NCBI GenBank assembly: GCA_022376465.1
Contig: JACDTU010000008.1
Location: forward strand, 992,001-1,056,000
Reading direction: 5' to 3'
Length of the DNA stretch: 64,000 bases
Source: Cubamyces lactineus
Taxonomy: Eukaryota > Basidiomycota > Agaricomycetes > Polyporales > Polyporaceae
Shown here piece after piece: positions 12,133 through 24,831 of the stretch. The position numbers and the translations under genes were made by a program. Position 1 is the stretch's first letter. Each line of letters opens with the position of its first letter. Under the pieces are notes generated by a model, which saw nothing but the letters and a program-made list of their open reading frames with translations, did no database searches and was not told the DNA's origin.

Positions 12133-14316
12133 ATGGGTCCTCTCCTCATCGGAGTGATCCTCGCTGCTGTGTAAGTCTCTGCTCTCGGAAACACTGTTCG
12201 CTAGAGCTTAACCGACGGTTTGGCGTGCCTTAGCATGTATGGAGGTGAGCTGAGCATCCGCTTCCGCGAGATCCAGCCGCTAATTCCGGAGCAGTGTCGT
12301 GTTCGCAGATGTACTACTACTACACTCGCTACCCGCGCGATCCCTGGCACATCAAGCTGCTTGTGAGTACACTGCATACGGTATCTGCGCAACAACTGGT
12401 AGTAACCATTGCTCCAAGGTCACGGCAGTATGGACAACGGATTCTATTCATCAGGTACGCGGCATGAGCGTGGAGCGCTTGCAGGAAGCTTATCAGCCCT
12501 TTCCAGGCGTTGATATCACATAGCGGTAAGTCGGACACTGCGTACGTTCCGAGCACACAATTCATGGTCCCTCAGTGTATTGGTATCTCATCACGGAATA
12601 CGGCAACCCTACCGCCCTCACGTTGCTCTCCAAGTACGTTGAAGCTTCTCTGCGGACTCTCTGAAGGAAGGCTGCTAACAGCGTCACTCAGGACGATCAT
12701 CGTCGAGGTCTTCTTCAACGTATGTCTTGAGTGGAAATTACCCGCAAATTTTTGACTGACATGGGTTTCCCTGCCCTAGGCGTTCACGGGTCTCTTCGTG
12801 CAGAGGTAGGGTTTCGCTTTCCGCTCGTCATGACTAGCAATAACTCACATGGCGATGCGCGCACCTCAGCTTCTTTGCTGCCCGCGTCTGGAAGCTCAGC
12901 GGAAAGAAGCTCTATCTTGTGATCCCCGTGGTACGTGTCTCTTAGTAACAGTTGTCTGCACTGAGATTCTGACGATTATTCACAGGCTATCCTGGTAGCG
13001 GGCGAGTTCTGTGAGTGTTCACGATGGCGGTCGTTGCGAGAGGGTTCTGATTGGATTTCGCTTCTTCTCGTTTGACCGATGTAGCTGTGGCGATGGGTAA
13101 GCTTTTCCCTTCACTTGAGCACGTTCCTTACAGAACTAAGTTGCTTTCTGCCTACAGCGTACAGCATCAAGGCGTAAGTATCCAACGCCCCTACCTGGGC
13201 TCAGGTTCACTAACTGACGCGCATCCGTAACCCGCAGTCTGTATCTCAAGACGTTCTTGGATCTCGTTCAGATCAAGGTAAGTCGACCATTGCGACACAT
13301 CAAATTCGGTGATGAGTTGACGTTTCCCCGCTCGTCCGCGCACAGGGTCTGTCGATCAGCATCAACGCGTTCGCCGCAGCGGGCGATGTCACCATCGCCG
13401 CGATCCTTTGCACGATCCTGCACCAGTCCCGCACAGGGTTCTCCAAGTACGTTCACTACTTTCTAGCGTGCAAGTGTCTTCTTGAGAGGGTACTGACGGA
13501 TTCGCAACGCGCACAGGTCCAACACACTCATCAACAGGCTGGTAAGTCCACCACCACTACAGACTCCGCGACGACGGAGCGCGCGTCGCGTTCGGTACCG
13601 CTGACCCGCACGTCCTCTTCTCCGCGCTTCTCCCGCGTACAGATGGTCTTCGCTGTCAACACCGGCTTGCTCACCAGGTGCGTTCCCCGCGTCCTTCCCC
13701 ATCTCCGCGGAAGAAGCGGCGCAAGGCTAATCTCGGGTCCGTGAAACGCTCTGCAGTGTCTGCGCATGCCTCTCCTTGATCACCATCGTCGCGCTGCCGA
13801 ACACGTTCGTTTACATCTGCTTCTTCTTCCTCGTCGGCCGCCGTGAGTGTCTCTCTTCCATTCCACTCCGTCCTGTCCCTGTGCTATGCGGAGCGGAGGC
13901 GAATTGTGGCTGACGATGCGATACTCCCCGGGTAGTGTACTCTAACTCGCTGATGGCGACGCTCAACGCGCGCAAGAGCCTCCGCGAGGGCTCGTCCAAC
14001 GAGCTCTCCGTCTCGCTGCGCGACATCCAGCCCGCCGCGTCGACGAACCTGTCCAACCTCCCCTACAGCGTGCGTACCCCCCTCCCCACCCTCATCTCTG
14101 CGTTGACTGCAATATTGACTCGCAGCAGATGCAGCGCCGCGGTGCGGAGGGCATCGCGATCCGGATAGACACTACGAAGGAGTCGAAACACGACGGGGAG
14201 GAGGTGCGTTGCTGATTCATCTCTCGTTCGCTTCGGGATCTTCTGGGTTGGACTGATGGCCTGACGCGTAGAACTCGCAGTACGAGAGCTCGGACAAGCG
14301 GCCCGTCGAGGTCTGA
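12133..14316 (+). CDS. DUF6534-type seven-helix membrane protein
   Basis: About 18 short exons separated by 45-70 nt introns give roughly 330 residues. Early exons are 12133-12170, 12234-12244, 12295-12362, 12419-12454, 12507-12525 and 12576-12633; the last begins after 14271. The protein opens MGPLLIGVILAAVMYGVS and is followed by MYYYYTRYPRDPW, the usual start of this basidiomycete family. Next come six more hydrophobic helices, among them KTIIVEVFFN, the FFAARVWKLSGKKLYLVIPV region and CACLSLITIVAL. The polar tail of about 90 residues carries Ser/Arg-rich motifs (SSNELSVSLRDIQ). Function in the family is not known; the fold suggests a membrane receptor-like protein. Two very short exons (11 and 19 nt) were placed because they keep the frame. 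Confidence 0.85.
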
Positions 14317-15238
14317 AGTTAAAGCTGGCGTCCTCGCGCGAATGGCCATCGCGATCTTCCGACCTTCTCCTCTTCTTCCGCTTTCTCACCGCGACCGCCG
14401 CCGTGCATTTTCCCTCATTTTCTTCGAGCACGGCTGGCAGGCATCGCTCCGTCGCAGCGTAGTCGGGACGCTGCTACTTTGGGAGGATGGCCTCTTCGGC
14501 AGCGGCGGAGAAGCACCGCCGTGTAAAATCTAGGATACAGATCCCTCCTCCCTTCTCGCCCTCCTCCCAAGCGCGTCCTACGTCGCGCCGGGAAAAGACC
14601 ACGAAGAAAAGGTTAACGAGAAGAGGAAAAAAGGGGGGGCCGACTTTGGCTTATTGATACCTTGCGTTGTTGGAACCCGGCTTACTACCATACCGTTCTT
14701 ACCTTTTTCCCGCCTTGGCTGGCTGTATGTCTTCTGGATATCGATGTGTCTCTCCCGCGCTCTCTCTCTCGTACCTCGTGCCTCGTCTCGCATCTCGCGC
14801 CCCTTGCGTTGCTGTTCAATGTTAGAATGTTAGGGTCTTTGGTGGACCCCGTATTGGTACACTCTAGTCTGTTATCACGTTCAAGCTCTCAGGAAGTGCA
14901 TTGGACTTCCCTCACATGAACAATGAAGTGAGGCCGCGCCCATACTGTATCTTCACTTTTTCCCCTGTGCAGCTAACCGTTACCCGTTACCCTGACTAAG
15001 CCTCATGTCGTGATGACGATAACGTCGTTACACCATGCGCACCTTTCGGACCTCCAGCATGTACCGTCCACTGGCAGTGCTTGGCCGGCACGATTCCATC
15101 ACGACCTTCAAACAGGGCATCCGCAGAGACGCGTTACGACGGCCAAGACGGTCATGGCTAGTCTCAAGGCAGATACATTCAGGCTGTCACGGTCCATGGA
15201 CCTCCATGGACTCCATAAGTTAGGTGCGCACTGCGCAG
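14317..15238. other. Intergenic stretch after the DUF6534 gene
   Basis: About 0.9 kb. The first part is probably the 3' UTR. No convincing coding sequence, RNA gene or repeat was seen. Confidence 0.4.
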
Positions 15239-16020
15239 TCACGGTGCGGGCCCGATTGCAATGGCACCTTCGTAGATTCGCGAACTCGATATGTACATCA
15301 CAGTGATCAGTGTGGTGGTGGTTGGGGGGTAGCTCCGAGACGGCGGTGCCTTAGTCGTTCCTTGGAATAAGCACATCAAAGTCTGAAGATCTTCTCTCGC
15401 TTGCGTCCCGTCGCTAGGCGAAATGGTTGGCCAGTGAACCTTGGAGTCTGGAGTCTGGACGACGTCGAATAACCGAAGGACGCCTGCGGGCGCCACAGGC
15501 CATTGGTTCCTGTACTACCTGTAGGTTCACGAAGATTGACGACAAATGTATTGGAAGATTGCAGCCACGGCTACCGAGGAGGAAGTCTAGGATTAGCGGG
15601 AAGCCCTGGACGGAGAGCTCGGGCTGTTTGTCGATGATGCTGGAGTAAGTGCGATTCCCCTCGGGCCTCAGGCTGTGCGCAATGCTCATATTGCGCATGA
15701 TTTCCAGTGCGGCCACCGCGAGATTGTGCGAATGATCGCTTAGATACGGAGCAGTTCGCTACAACTTCAAGAATTGAATCCTGAACACAAAGTTCGCGCT
15801 CGAACTCACGGAAGTGAAGAGGAACAACAGGACCCTCCAGGGCGGCTGGCCCACATACAACGGGGAGCCAACGAGGAGTCTCGCGGGGGTATTTCTTGCT
15901 TGATGTTACAGCATATGACATTCCATTGTTCGGAACGCCTGCGGAAAGTAGGGTGGTCCGGATAACAGAAAGGAGGACAGCATAGAAGAGAGCAAGCCTC
16001 GCCAACTTCGAAGCCCACAA
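15239..16020 (-). CDS. Unrecognised spliced coding stretch or gene fragment
   Basis: Three open segments can be joined. The first is a frame from about 16020 to 15814 containing KKYPRETPRWLPVVCG. It joins across an intron that starts at a GTGAG donor near 15813 to a second segment beginning about 15760 (TAPYLSDHSHNLAVAALEIM, then LRPEGNRTYSSIIDKQPELS). A third segment starts near 15494 (VLRLFDVVQTPDSKVHWPT) and stops at 15239. The helical middle resembles an ARM/HEAT-like repeat, but I cannot name a family. No clear start ATG was found, so it may be the 3' part of a decayed gene. It lies downstream of, and on the same strand as, the Shg1 gene. Confidence 0.3.
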
Positions 16021-16092
16021 CGGATCAGTAGCGTGGACTTGTGAGATGGTGATTGGTGAATGCCTGCCGTATACTAAGAGCGGTATGCCGGC

Positions 16093-16802
16093 TCAATCGC
16101 TGCTCTCGTCGTCTTCTAAATCCATGCTTTCCGCGCTGCTTTCACTATCGGAGTCCTGCTGACCAGCAGCCTTCGGCCCCGTACCGTTCACCTGTGATGT
16201 ACCATTAGGAGCACCTAGTATGCAGCGAAGGATTTCAGTATCGAGGTTTCGGCGGATCTAGGAGCAAACTGAACATGCCTTGACCACCAGCTTTACGATC
16301 TTCTTGCAGTGTCTTCTGCACAGAGTCTCTCACTCCAGCCAAGAAGGTCGGGTTGGATAGTGAAGAGACGTCAGACACCGCACGTTCGACGATAGGGTAT
16401 CTAGTTTTGAGGGGCTTCAGCTAGGAGTCGTTTGCGGTAAGAAGGAGCGGCGCACCTCTCGAGCTCTTGCATAATCTCCCGGGTCACATTCGCCTCAGGC
16501 ATGAATTGAAGCTTGGGGTCCGAAGCTAGCTTCTGTTTCGCAATGTCTTCCACGCGTGCCAGGAAGGCCGGCATGCCTTCCTACAACGGGGCGGGGATGA
16601 GAGAAGTGGACTCACGCACCGTCCGGATGAAACAGAGACGCACACTCTGCCGGAACTCTTTCAGCAGCTCCCTCCGGAGCCGGTCAAACTCTCCAGACTT
16701 CTTGAACCTGAGTGCGAGACGTCAGATGTTGTGCGAGGACACCTGGGGACGCAGAACGTCGCACTCCTCCACGAGCTGGGCAGGGGTCTTGATGGTAGAC
16801 AT
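16093..16802 (-). CDS. SHG1: COMPASS (Set1 complex) subunit Shg1 / BOD1-like
   Basis: Five exons give 164 residues: 16802-16765, 16707-16620, 16580-16456, 16400-16279, 16214-16093. The N-terminal Shg1 domain is clear (LVEEFKKSGEFDRLRRELL, then KQKLASDP). The C-terminus is an acidic Ser/Asp/Glu tail (SDSESSAESMDLEDDESSD). Shg1 is a small accessory subunit of the Set1/COMPASS histone H3K4 methyltransferase in yeast; the domain is shared with animal BOD1. The fourth intron uses a GC donor (AAG|GCATGT) rather than GT. The gene is divergent from the uroporphyrinogen decarboxylase gene with 363 bp between starts. Confidence 0.88.
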
Positions 16803-17165
16803 TACAAGTGGGTCGTTCCGGATACTAGTACAACAGAGTGAATGAAACAGTCATTCGGAGCGAGCATGTACAAGCGAGTCGCCGGATGAATGGCGGGAGG
16901 ATGAGAGCAAAAGGCAAGCTGCCATCCCACGCCGCACACTCTCAGTCGCGCGATCACGATGCTCGCGGTTCACGCTCTCAGCACTCAACCGCGCTCTGCC
17001 TTCCACGTCGTTCAGCAGAGCGAGAAACACGTACAAGGAATTCCCAGGCCTGCTTTTGGCAATTGATACGCCAGGTTGCGCAGGAGGAAACATCGCTCTT
17101 TGCCTTTCACTCGCCCAGACATCTCGGTCCACTCCTCGCTCGCTCGTTGCACCAAACTAGTATCC
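16803..17165. promoter_or_regulatory. Short divergent promoter, SHG1 / HEM12
   Basis: 363 bp between two start codons pointing away from each other. No obvious TATA box was seen. It must contain both promoters. Confidence 0.5.
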
Positions 17166-18423
17166 ATGGCTTTCCCTCCTTTGAAGAATGATCTGCTCCT
17201 GCGCGCAGCTCGCGGTAAGACCTCTATATTCTGTACGTGCACGCGCAGCTAATGGTATGCCTTAAGGCGAAGAGACCGAGCGTGCTCCGGTATGGGTGAT
17301 GCGTCAGGCAGGACGATATCTTCCAGGTGTGCAGCACTCGTACTCCTTCGAAACACTTACACTGAACGATTCCGATGGCCAGAGTTCCAGGCGGTCCGCG
17401 CGCACCACAGTTTCTTTGAGATCTGTCGCACTCCCGCCCTCGCGAAGGAGCTCACCCTCCAGCCGATCCGCCGCTACTCCGGCCTCATCGACGCGGCCAT
17501 CATCTTCAGCGATATCCTCGTAGTGCCCCAAGCACTGGGAATGGAAGTCCAGATGAATCCAGGACCCCACTTCCCCGACCCGCTGGTTGTCCCGGCGGAC
17601 GTGGAGAAGCTCACGAAGAACGTCGATGTCGACAAGGAGCTCGGATATGTTTACGAGGCGATCACGCAGACGCGTCAGGCCCTGGACGGCGAGGTCCCGC
17701 TTATTGGCTTCTGCGGCGCGCCGTGGACGCTGTTCTCGTACATGATCGAGGGCGGCGGCACCAAGACGTTCCAAAAATGCAAGACCTGGTTGTTTAAGTA
17801 CCCCGAAGAGTCCAAGGAGCTCCTCAACAGGATAGCGGACGTTTGCGTGGACTTCCTTGTCGGTCAGGTCAAGGCTGGTGCACAGGCAAGTCTTGCATAA
17901 TGTTCCTAGCTTCGGATATGGACTGACTTTCGGCACGTAGCTTCTGCAAGTCTTCGACTCGTGGGCAGGCGAGCTTTCTCCGCACCACTTCGAAGAATTC
18001 TCCCTCCCATCCCTGCAACGCATCTCCTCCGGCGTGCGCACCAAACTCGCTGCTGCGAACATCCCCGTCGTGCCCATGACGCTCTTCCCAAAGGGCGCGA
18101 ACACGCAGCTCACCGCGCTCGCCCAACACGCCGGCTACGACGTCATCGGCATCGACTGGTGCATCGAGCCCGCGGATGCCCGTGCGGCCGTCGGCGACAA
18201 GGTCGCGCTGCAAGGCAACATGGACCCGAACCTGCTCTACGGTGGGCGCGCGGCGATCGAGAGCGAGGTGAAGCGCATGTGCGAGGGCTTCAAGGGTGGC
18301 AAGGCTCCCAAGGCGTGGATCGCTAACCTGGGTCATGGGATCACGCCTGGTGTGGACCCGGATGATCTGCGCTGGTTCTTCGAGTGTGTACACAAGTATT
18401 CGGCCGCTGGATCGACGGCGTGA
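17166..18423 (+). CDS. HEM12: Uroporphyrinogen decarboxylase (haem synthesis)
   Basis: Four exons give 364 residues: 17166-17214, 17267-17326, 17383-17885, 17941-18423. The enzyme removes four carboxyl groups from uroporphyrinogen III to give coproporphyrinogen III in the cytosol. Both family signatures are present: [13 protein letters not shown] at residues 24-36 and [19 protein letters not shown] at about 144-162. The catalytic Asp in FSDIL is at about residue 80 and the conserved Tyr in SYMIEGG at about 156. C-terminal GNMDP and [11 protein letters not shown] motifs are also present. Length matches the family. The third intron has a GC donor (CAG|GCAAGT). The start lies in [17 protein letters not shown], as in other fungi. 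Confidence 0.96.
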
Positions 18424-19020
18424 GCATGGTAGATTTGTTAGGGGAAACTTGATAGGTTAGACGAAGCTGTAACAGGACCAGAAGTTCAGATACCTGCTGT
18501 ACGAATAGCCCTGCTAGCTTGTATGGGTCTCATTGAAGCTCGAGCATATCTACTATCATGGGTAAACAATGCTGATGATTGCTTGAGGGTACGCGACGAT
18601 GGTGTACAAGATAGTGCGATGAACGTAGATATGCCCATAGACAGTCCTCGTAAATCAGACTAGATCATCTCGTGAGAACATGATAGCGACGACGGAGGAG
18701 TGCGGCAGATGGAGAAAGAGAGATGGGGACCATAGAGCCTTGAGAGTAAATGGTAATTGTGGACGGTAGATAGGGGAGCGATGTGCAAAAGAACGGCGAC
18801 GAATGCAATTACCAGGCAACGCAGAGACGGAGAAAAGAGGGTGGAAGATTGAGATAAATATTAACAAGTGAAGGAATGTGTGGAGACAATACTTGCTGGC
18901 AGTCTGATGTAGATGATGGATGGATGGGTGGAGAGATGGCGGAGGAAAGCGAGGGACTGCAGAACCAGAAGGAGCATTCAGTGGACAACCGGGGCCTGCT
19001 CGGCGTGTCCGACAGCGCGC
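18424..19020. other. Convergent 3' region, HEM12 / CDC14
   Basis: About 600 bp between converging stop codons. No coding signal was seen. Confidence 0.4.
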
Positions 19021-21289
19021 TCACGCGACAACGTCCGCGGCGCTGAAGCTGCTCCGTCGTCGACGGACGCTGCGTAGACCTGGCCGCTCAGACTTGGATG
19101 CGGGCACGACAACTGACGCCGCGTTGTTAGCTACCCAAGTTCCCGCCGCAGCGAGTGCTGACTTGGCGATAGCAGCTGCGGTCGCCCCAGATTCTTGCAC
19201 TGAACCCGTAGAATTGTGGTGTGAACGCTTCTGCCCGACGAGCGTTGGGAGACGAGACGGCGTGGGAGAACCAGGCTGTCGAGGCCGCAGCGGGCGCGAT
19301 GTCGTGGGGGGCACAGCGGTTGCCGGGACGGCATCCTTGGAGCCAGTCACAGTACCGCGCGCAGACGTACCATTGGCCAAACGAGGGATTTTGTTCGGGG
19401 CCTGGCCGTTTGCCTTCGTGGTCTTCGACGTGCCGAGAACAGCACCGACCTTCTTCACGGCCGCATTGGCTGCTGAGCGCGTCACACGAGTAGGGCGTTG
19501 CTCTGAAGCAGGAGCGCGCTGGGAAGCTGTCCTTGCGGAAGCGGGCTTGGCCTTCGTGCGGCGAGCTGCAGCAGGTGCCGCACCGAGCGCAGGGAGCACG
19601 TCTCCATCCTCTTCGGCATCTGAGTCTGTGGCGACCCTCTTCGCCGCTGGCGTCTTGCGGGGCTGTCCGGGAGGAGCGATGGCGTGAGCCTTGGCTGCGG
19701 CCGCTGCTACATGCTTGCTGGGAGTGACCGGAGGCACAGGTATGCTGGACGCCGACGTCATTACGACCGTTGCAGTTGTCGCGTCCGTGAAGACGTCCAT
19801 TTCCTCGTCCTGTTCAGCCGGAGGCGTGACGGGAGCGATGAGAGCGGTTGCTGCAAGCGTGGAAGCTTGCTGGAGCTTGCGCATCTCATCAACGGCTGCC
19901 CACTTCGTCCACTCGAGCTGTTTGAGGTACATGTACTGCTGCTGCGGTCCGACGACACTTCCCGGTCGGACGATACGCATGAACGCGATCGCTTCGGTTG
20001 CCGTGAAACCGTACTTCCATATGAGATACGCCCCAATGAGTGTTCCAGTGCGTCCCAGACCAGCCTTACACTGTTCGTATGTGGTCTGTTAGCCCTATGG
20101 AGCTCGGACACCACATCTACTTACGTGAACTGCAACCACGCCGCCTTCTTCTATCACCTCGTCTGCCATGTCAATGAACTTCCGTACAATGTCGTCAGTC
20201 GGGTTCGTGCCATCGTCGAAGTACAGCTCTACATGGTTGATGCCGCGTTCCCGGAAGAGCTGAGCATCATATAGTGGGTTGTTGAGCCGCACAACCAGCT
20301 TGACGTTCTGACGCTCGAAGTAGTCCAAGCAATTCTGAAAGGGAGTTGGTAGCTTTCGCTGCAGGGCCAGGCTGCCAGATTTGGTTGGTGAATTAGGTGG
20401 CACCATATTCTCTTGCTCCCTCTTGTCCTTCTCCCGCTTGATCCATATTGGGTCCACTGGGGATGCGAACGCAATGAAGTTGGGCGTGAGCCAGTTCCAG
20501 TCCCCGTTCTCCACCTTCTCATAGTATTCGTAATCCTCGACGTCGAATTCATTCATGTCGCATAGGCCGTTCTGCATAGCCTTGTAGATGCCCCATAAGC
20601 AGTCTTGTATGCTCAAGTTGAAGTCTGAGCGTCCGCGGCCAGCGTCGCGGAATGGCATGAATTCAATCTCTGCGATAGGGTGGAAAGCCTCCCATGGCGG
20701 TCGTTGTTGCACAATCATCTACGGAGTGTGAGCGGGACTACTATACTCTCAATGCACCTGGCAACTTACGACATAGAGCGCCATAAGAAGCGCTGCGTTT
20801 GCTTTCTTTCGAGGGTCATTCGACGAGTAAAGGACTAGACGATGTGAAGCAATCGCCGGATCCTGATAGACGTTGTGAGTGAATATGAGGCGTCAAATAA
20901 CACGGATGATTGGGCGCACCTGAAGTAGCTCATGAATCAAGATACACGCCTTGTACACCATGGCCAAGTTGAGCGGACCCCAGTCTTGGAAGAAGGAGAG
21001 ATAAAGTAGCTGGTCGTCGATTGTGAAGTAGTAGTACTTCGCATCGTCATCTGGCGTGGTAGAGGACGATCCTCTCGGCGCTCCACGAATATCCGGCGCG
21101 TTGTCAGGGTCTTGAGCAAGGTGATTGAGGACATCTGGCCTCGGAGGCGGATGCGGGAAGGAGGTGAAGTATAGCCTGTAGATTAGCCACTGCGTTAGCA
21201 CCTTGGGGCGGTCGAGATGAAGCGCAGACGCGAGCCACTGAGACTGACCTCCCGCCGAAATGGCATAGCGGGTCGCAGGGGAAAGGCAT
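19021..21289 (-). CDS. CDC14: CDC14 dual-specificity protein phosphatase
   Basis: Five exons give about 677 residues: 21289-21249, 21175-20920, 20862-20770, 20718-20125, 20070-19021. The N-terminal half has the CDC14 landmarks [21 protein letters not shown] and [16 protein letters not shown]. The active site [10 protein letters not shown] falls at about residues 328-337, with the catalytic Cys as the first codon of exon 5. It is followed by [20 protein letters not shown]. The last 270 or so residues are low-complexity Ala/Pro/Ser/Thr/Arg, as in fungal CDC14 tails that carry localisation and phosphorylation sites. CDC14 reverses Cdk phosphorylation at mitotic exit. The start ATG was chosen because only it gives the phase needed for RLYFTSF. 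Confidence 0.93.
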
Positions 21290-22037
21290 GGGAGATAGAG
21301 GCCGGGGATGTCGCGAGGGCGGCCTGTGTGGATGAGGAGGAGGACGGGAAGAGCCTGTGGCTGTCGAAGGCGAGGAAGAGTCGCGCGACTGACTGAACGG
21401 GCCAGTTGAGTTCGTGTAGCAGCCCGTCTCACGTGACCGACACGCGGTCGCCTCCCCTTGCATGCGCGGGATTCGCGTCCTTCCTGCGAAGCTCCTCTAC
21501 AGGCCATTTGCGCGCTGATGAAGGTAGGGCCGCGCGCAACGTGTACGCCGACCGTTGTCTATTGTCGCGTGAAATGAGACTTCGTAGACGTCCAAACGCG
21601 CCTTTGCCGCCTTTATGAAGGCTTCGTGGAGTCGCGGTGGATCACTGACTCGCCGCGTTTGTGGCTGACATGATGGGCGCGTCGCAAGCGGCGGCTCAGT
21701 CGTGTTGTGCGGCACGCTGCAGCACGTCCATCTGCCATCACACCGCCATACGGACAGCAACTTGGCCGTTCTCCAGAGCAAGCCCAATCATAGCTGCGTC
21801 AGTATCATCGGCCGGATTAGAGAGCAGCGTGCTCGCGCCTGCCAATTGCAGCGAAGGATGCGTGACGCGTGAGAGCCGCGAGCGCTAACGCGTCTAAGCG
21901 CGTCAGTCGGCGGCGGAGACTTGCTCTGCGCTCCCATCCGTGCCGTCTCAAAGTCCGCATTCTCCCTCGTACCACCCAGCGACCGATAGACTCTTTGTGT
22001 TCGCCCATAAGGGGCTTCTGACTCAGTCAAAGCGATT
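21290..22037. promoter_or_regulatory. Divergent promoter region, CDC14 / MBP1-like
   Basis: About 750 bp between divergent start codons, with several ACGCG(T)-like pieces (CGACGCGC, GACGCGT, AACGCGT near 21870-21900). These resemble the MCB core bound by Mbp1-type factors. No gene was seen within. Confidence 0.4.
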
Positions 22038-24435
22038 ATGCCGGACAATCAAATCTTCAAGGTGTGATGATTCTCGATTCCCCCGCCTTCTCCATACTAA
22101 ATGCGGTGATGCCTCAATACACACAGGCCACGTACAGTGGCATTCCGGTATACGAGATGTATGCTTTTTGATATGAACGACGCGCTATGACGACTAATAA
22201 AGCACCGGCAGGATGTGTAAAGGAGTCGCTGTGATGCGGCGGCGGTCCGACTCATGGCTCAACGCGACCCAGATCTTGAAAGTGGCTGGTTTCGACAAGC
22301 CCCAACGGACGCGCATACTCGAGAGAGAGGTTCAAAAAGGGGAACACGAGAAGGTGCAAGGAGGCTATGGAAAATACCAAGGTGTGCACCACGTCGGATG
22401 TTTCGGGTTCATCTAACATGTGAGCCTCTGCTCGAAGGCACTTGGATACCCCTCGAGCGCGGTCTCGCACTCTGCAAGCAATACGGATGCGAATCACTCC
22501 TGCGGCCTATCGTTGACTTCCAGCCCGAAGCGAAGAGTCCCCCCTTAGCCCCCAAGCATCTCATCTCCGCTCAGTCGTCGAAGGCGAGCATACGTCGTGG
22601 TGGTGAGCCGACGGGTGCTTCTGTAATCAGCACGAGGTCCTCAAAGCGAGTAGAACAGGACGTCGATGGCTCCGACATCGAGACAGCTTCGGTGCGCGGC
22701 TCAGAGGATGGTACTATGACGCCCTCTCCATCTGAAGCGACCACAAGCTCGCGTACACCCTCACCGATCCGGAGTAGTCCTGGTCCACCCGCATCTACTT
22801 CTAATTTCATGGATGAAGACATGCCCTCTCCTTCCCCAGAGCCCAGCCGAAAGCGGAAACACCGACAAACGGAGGATGAGGAAGGGTCTCTTGATGATCC
22901 GTACGGCGCGAATGGCTCTAGCCAAGCGGCCTACGGGGACCAGATTCTCGAATACTTCATTTCCGACTCTAACCAAATTCCTGAAATCCTCATCAACCCC
23001 CCACCCGACTTCGATCCCAACATGTCGATCGACGAAGATGGTCACACCGCACTGCATTGGGCTAGCGCCATGGGCCGCATCCGAATAGTGAAGCTGCTTC
23101 TGACTGCGGGCGCGGACATCTACAGGGTGAACAAAGCTGGTCAGACGGCACTCATGCGGAGCGTCATGTTCGCGAACAACTATGACGTCCGCAAGTTCCC
23201 TGAACTCTATGAACTTCTGCATAAATCTACCCTCAATATTGACAACAGCAATCGTACCGTCTTCCACCACATTGTCGACGTCGCGATGTCGAAAGGGAAG
23301 ACTCATGCTGCGCGGTATTACATGGAGACGGTCTTGCAACGCCTTGCCGACTTCCCTCAGGAACTAGCGGACATTATCAACTTCCAGGACGAAGACGGGG
23401 AGACTGCGTTGACAATGGCAGCCCGCTGTCGGAGTAAACGCCTGGTCAAGCTCCTACTAGACCACGGCGCGAACCCGAAGATTGCAAACCGCGACGGCAA
23501 GACGACCGAGGACTACATCCTCGAAGACGAGCGGTTCCGATCATCACCCATCCTCCCTTCCCGTCCACTCCCATTCCGTACTGCTGATGGCCCCTCAGTT
23601 AACGGCACCTCGACATTCCCCTTCCTCCCCTCGACAAGCGACCGACCATCTATACATTACTCCGCCACGGGCCAGAAAGTGGCGACGCGCTGCGTCAGCG
23701 ACGTCACGATGATGCTCGACAGTCTCGCCGCGTCGTTTGACCAGGAGCTGAAGGAGAAAGATCGGGACCTGACGCAGGCCAACGCGCTCCTCAGCAACAT
23801 TCAGACCGAGATTCTGGAGAGCCAGCGAACAGTTGGGAATCTGAAGGCATCAGCGCAAGGTCTTACGGCCACACAGCAGTCTGTCGAGCACCTCGAGGGC
23901 GAGCTCCGTGCTAAGATGGGCAAGCGCTTCCGGCTCGGGTGGGAGAAGTGGGTCAAGGACGAGGAGGACCGCGAGCGCGCCGTCCGGGACGCGTCAGGAG
24001 GCCAGCTCGTATCACCAAGTGGCGAGCCTATGTCAGATCTCCTTGCGCTACACGCGGATATACCCACCGACCCGGGGGAGCTTCGGAAGGAGTGCGAGAA
24101 GCTGCGGGAGGAGCTTGCAGGGCATAGGACGCGACGGAAAGACATGTTCGACCGGCTCGTCAAGTTCCAGGCGGAGGCTGGGACGGGTGGCAGGATGGCG
24201 GAGTACCGACGATTGATCAGTGCTGGCTGCGGCGGTATCTCCCCCGAGGAGGTCGACGGCGTCGTTGGCATGCTACTGGAGGTGCGTGATATGTGTCAGC
24301 AAGAGGGCTTGTGTGCTGATGATGATGCTGCAATAGACGTTGGAGGCGGAGGAGCCTCCGAGTTCCTCTACGGCGTGGAATGGGGCGGCACCGACGCGTA
24401 CTGGCGCTAGTACAGGGTTGCAACCAGCGAGCTAG
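22038..24435 (+). CDS. MBP1: APSES/KilA-N cell-cycle transcription factor with ankyrin repeats (MBP1/SWI4-like)
   Basis: Five exons give about 722 residues: 22038-22061, 22127-22158, 22212-22381, 22438-24281, 24337-24435. The DNA-binding domain covers about residues 5-105 ([48 protein letters not shown]). Ankyrin repeats follow ([20 protein letters not shown] and [20 protein letters not shown]). A long coiled coil (about 490-680) leads to the C-terminal segment LLETLEAEEP. Ignoring the last intron would instead end at 24410 with an unrelated tail; I prefer the spliced version because it restores the family ending. The family partners Swi6-type proteins at MCB sites to drive G1/S genes. Confidence 0.93.
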
Positions 24436-24831
24436 CTGAATGTAGCATGCAGAGCTCTGTTGTAGTTTTACTACTCTTTATTTTGTATTACTTGGAACTT
24501 ATGGGCTTGCTATCGATGTATCTTGTCCGTGCATGTCTAGTGTCCGACTTGCTCTACTCGTTCATCACGACCTTTGCCGACACCGCGCTTGAGAGGACGC
24601 GGTCGCGTGGGCGTGTCTGCTTGGTTACATAATCGGCGGGCGCCTGAAATTCTTGGGAGACGGTGTCGCGCTGGACGCTTGTCCGGAACGGCGACTGCTG
24701 TAGTGCTTGCTAGCTTGCTGCGCAAGGACGTCGTGTAGCAGAGACACCTCGTACCGCTGCTCCCCATCTTCTTCTAAATCTTCTCTCTGCTTGACTGCCG
24801 CTCTCGGTCGGGGTCCTTTGCTGCTGCTGCC
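24436..24831. promoter_or_regulatory. Tandem intergenic region before uL24m
   Basis: About 400 bp holding the 3' end of the MBP1-like gene and the promoter of the uL24m gene. No other feature was recognised. Confidence 0.4.

Noticed and set aside
24282..24410. Unspliced 3' end of the MBP1-like gene with a Gly-rich tail
   Set aside because: A GT-AG intron (24282-24336) restores the family ending LLETLEAEEP, so the unspliced tail is probably an artefact.
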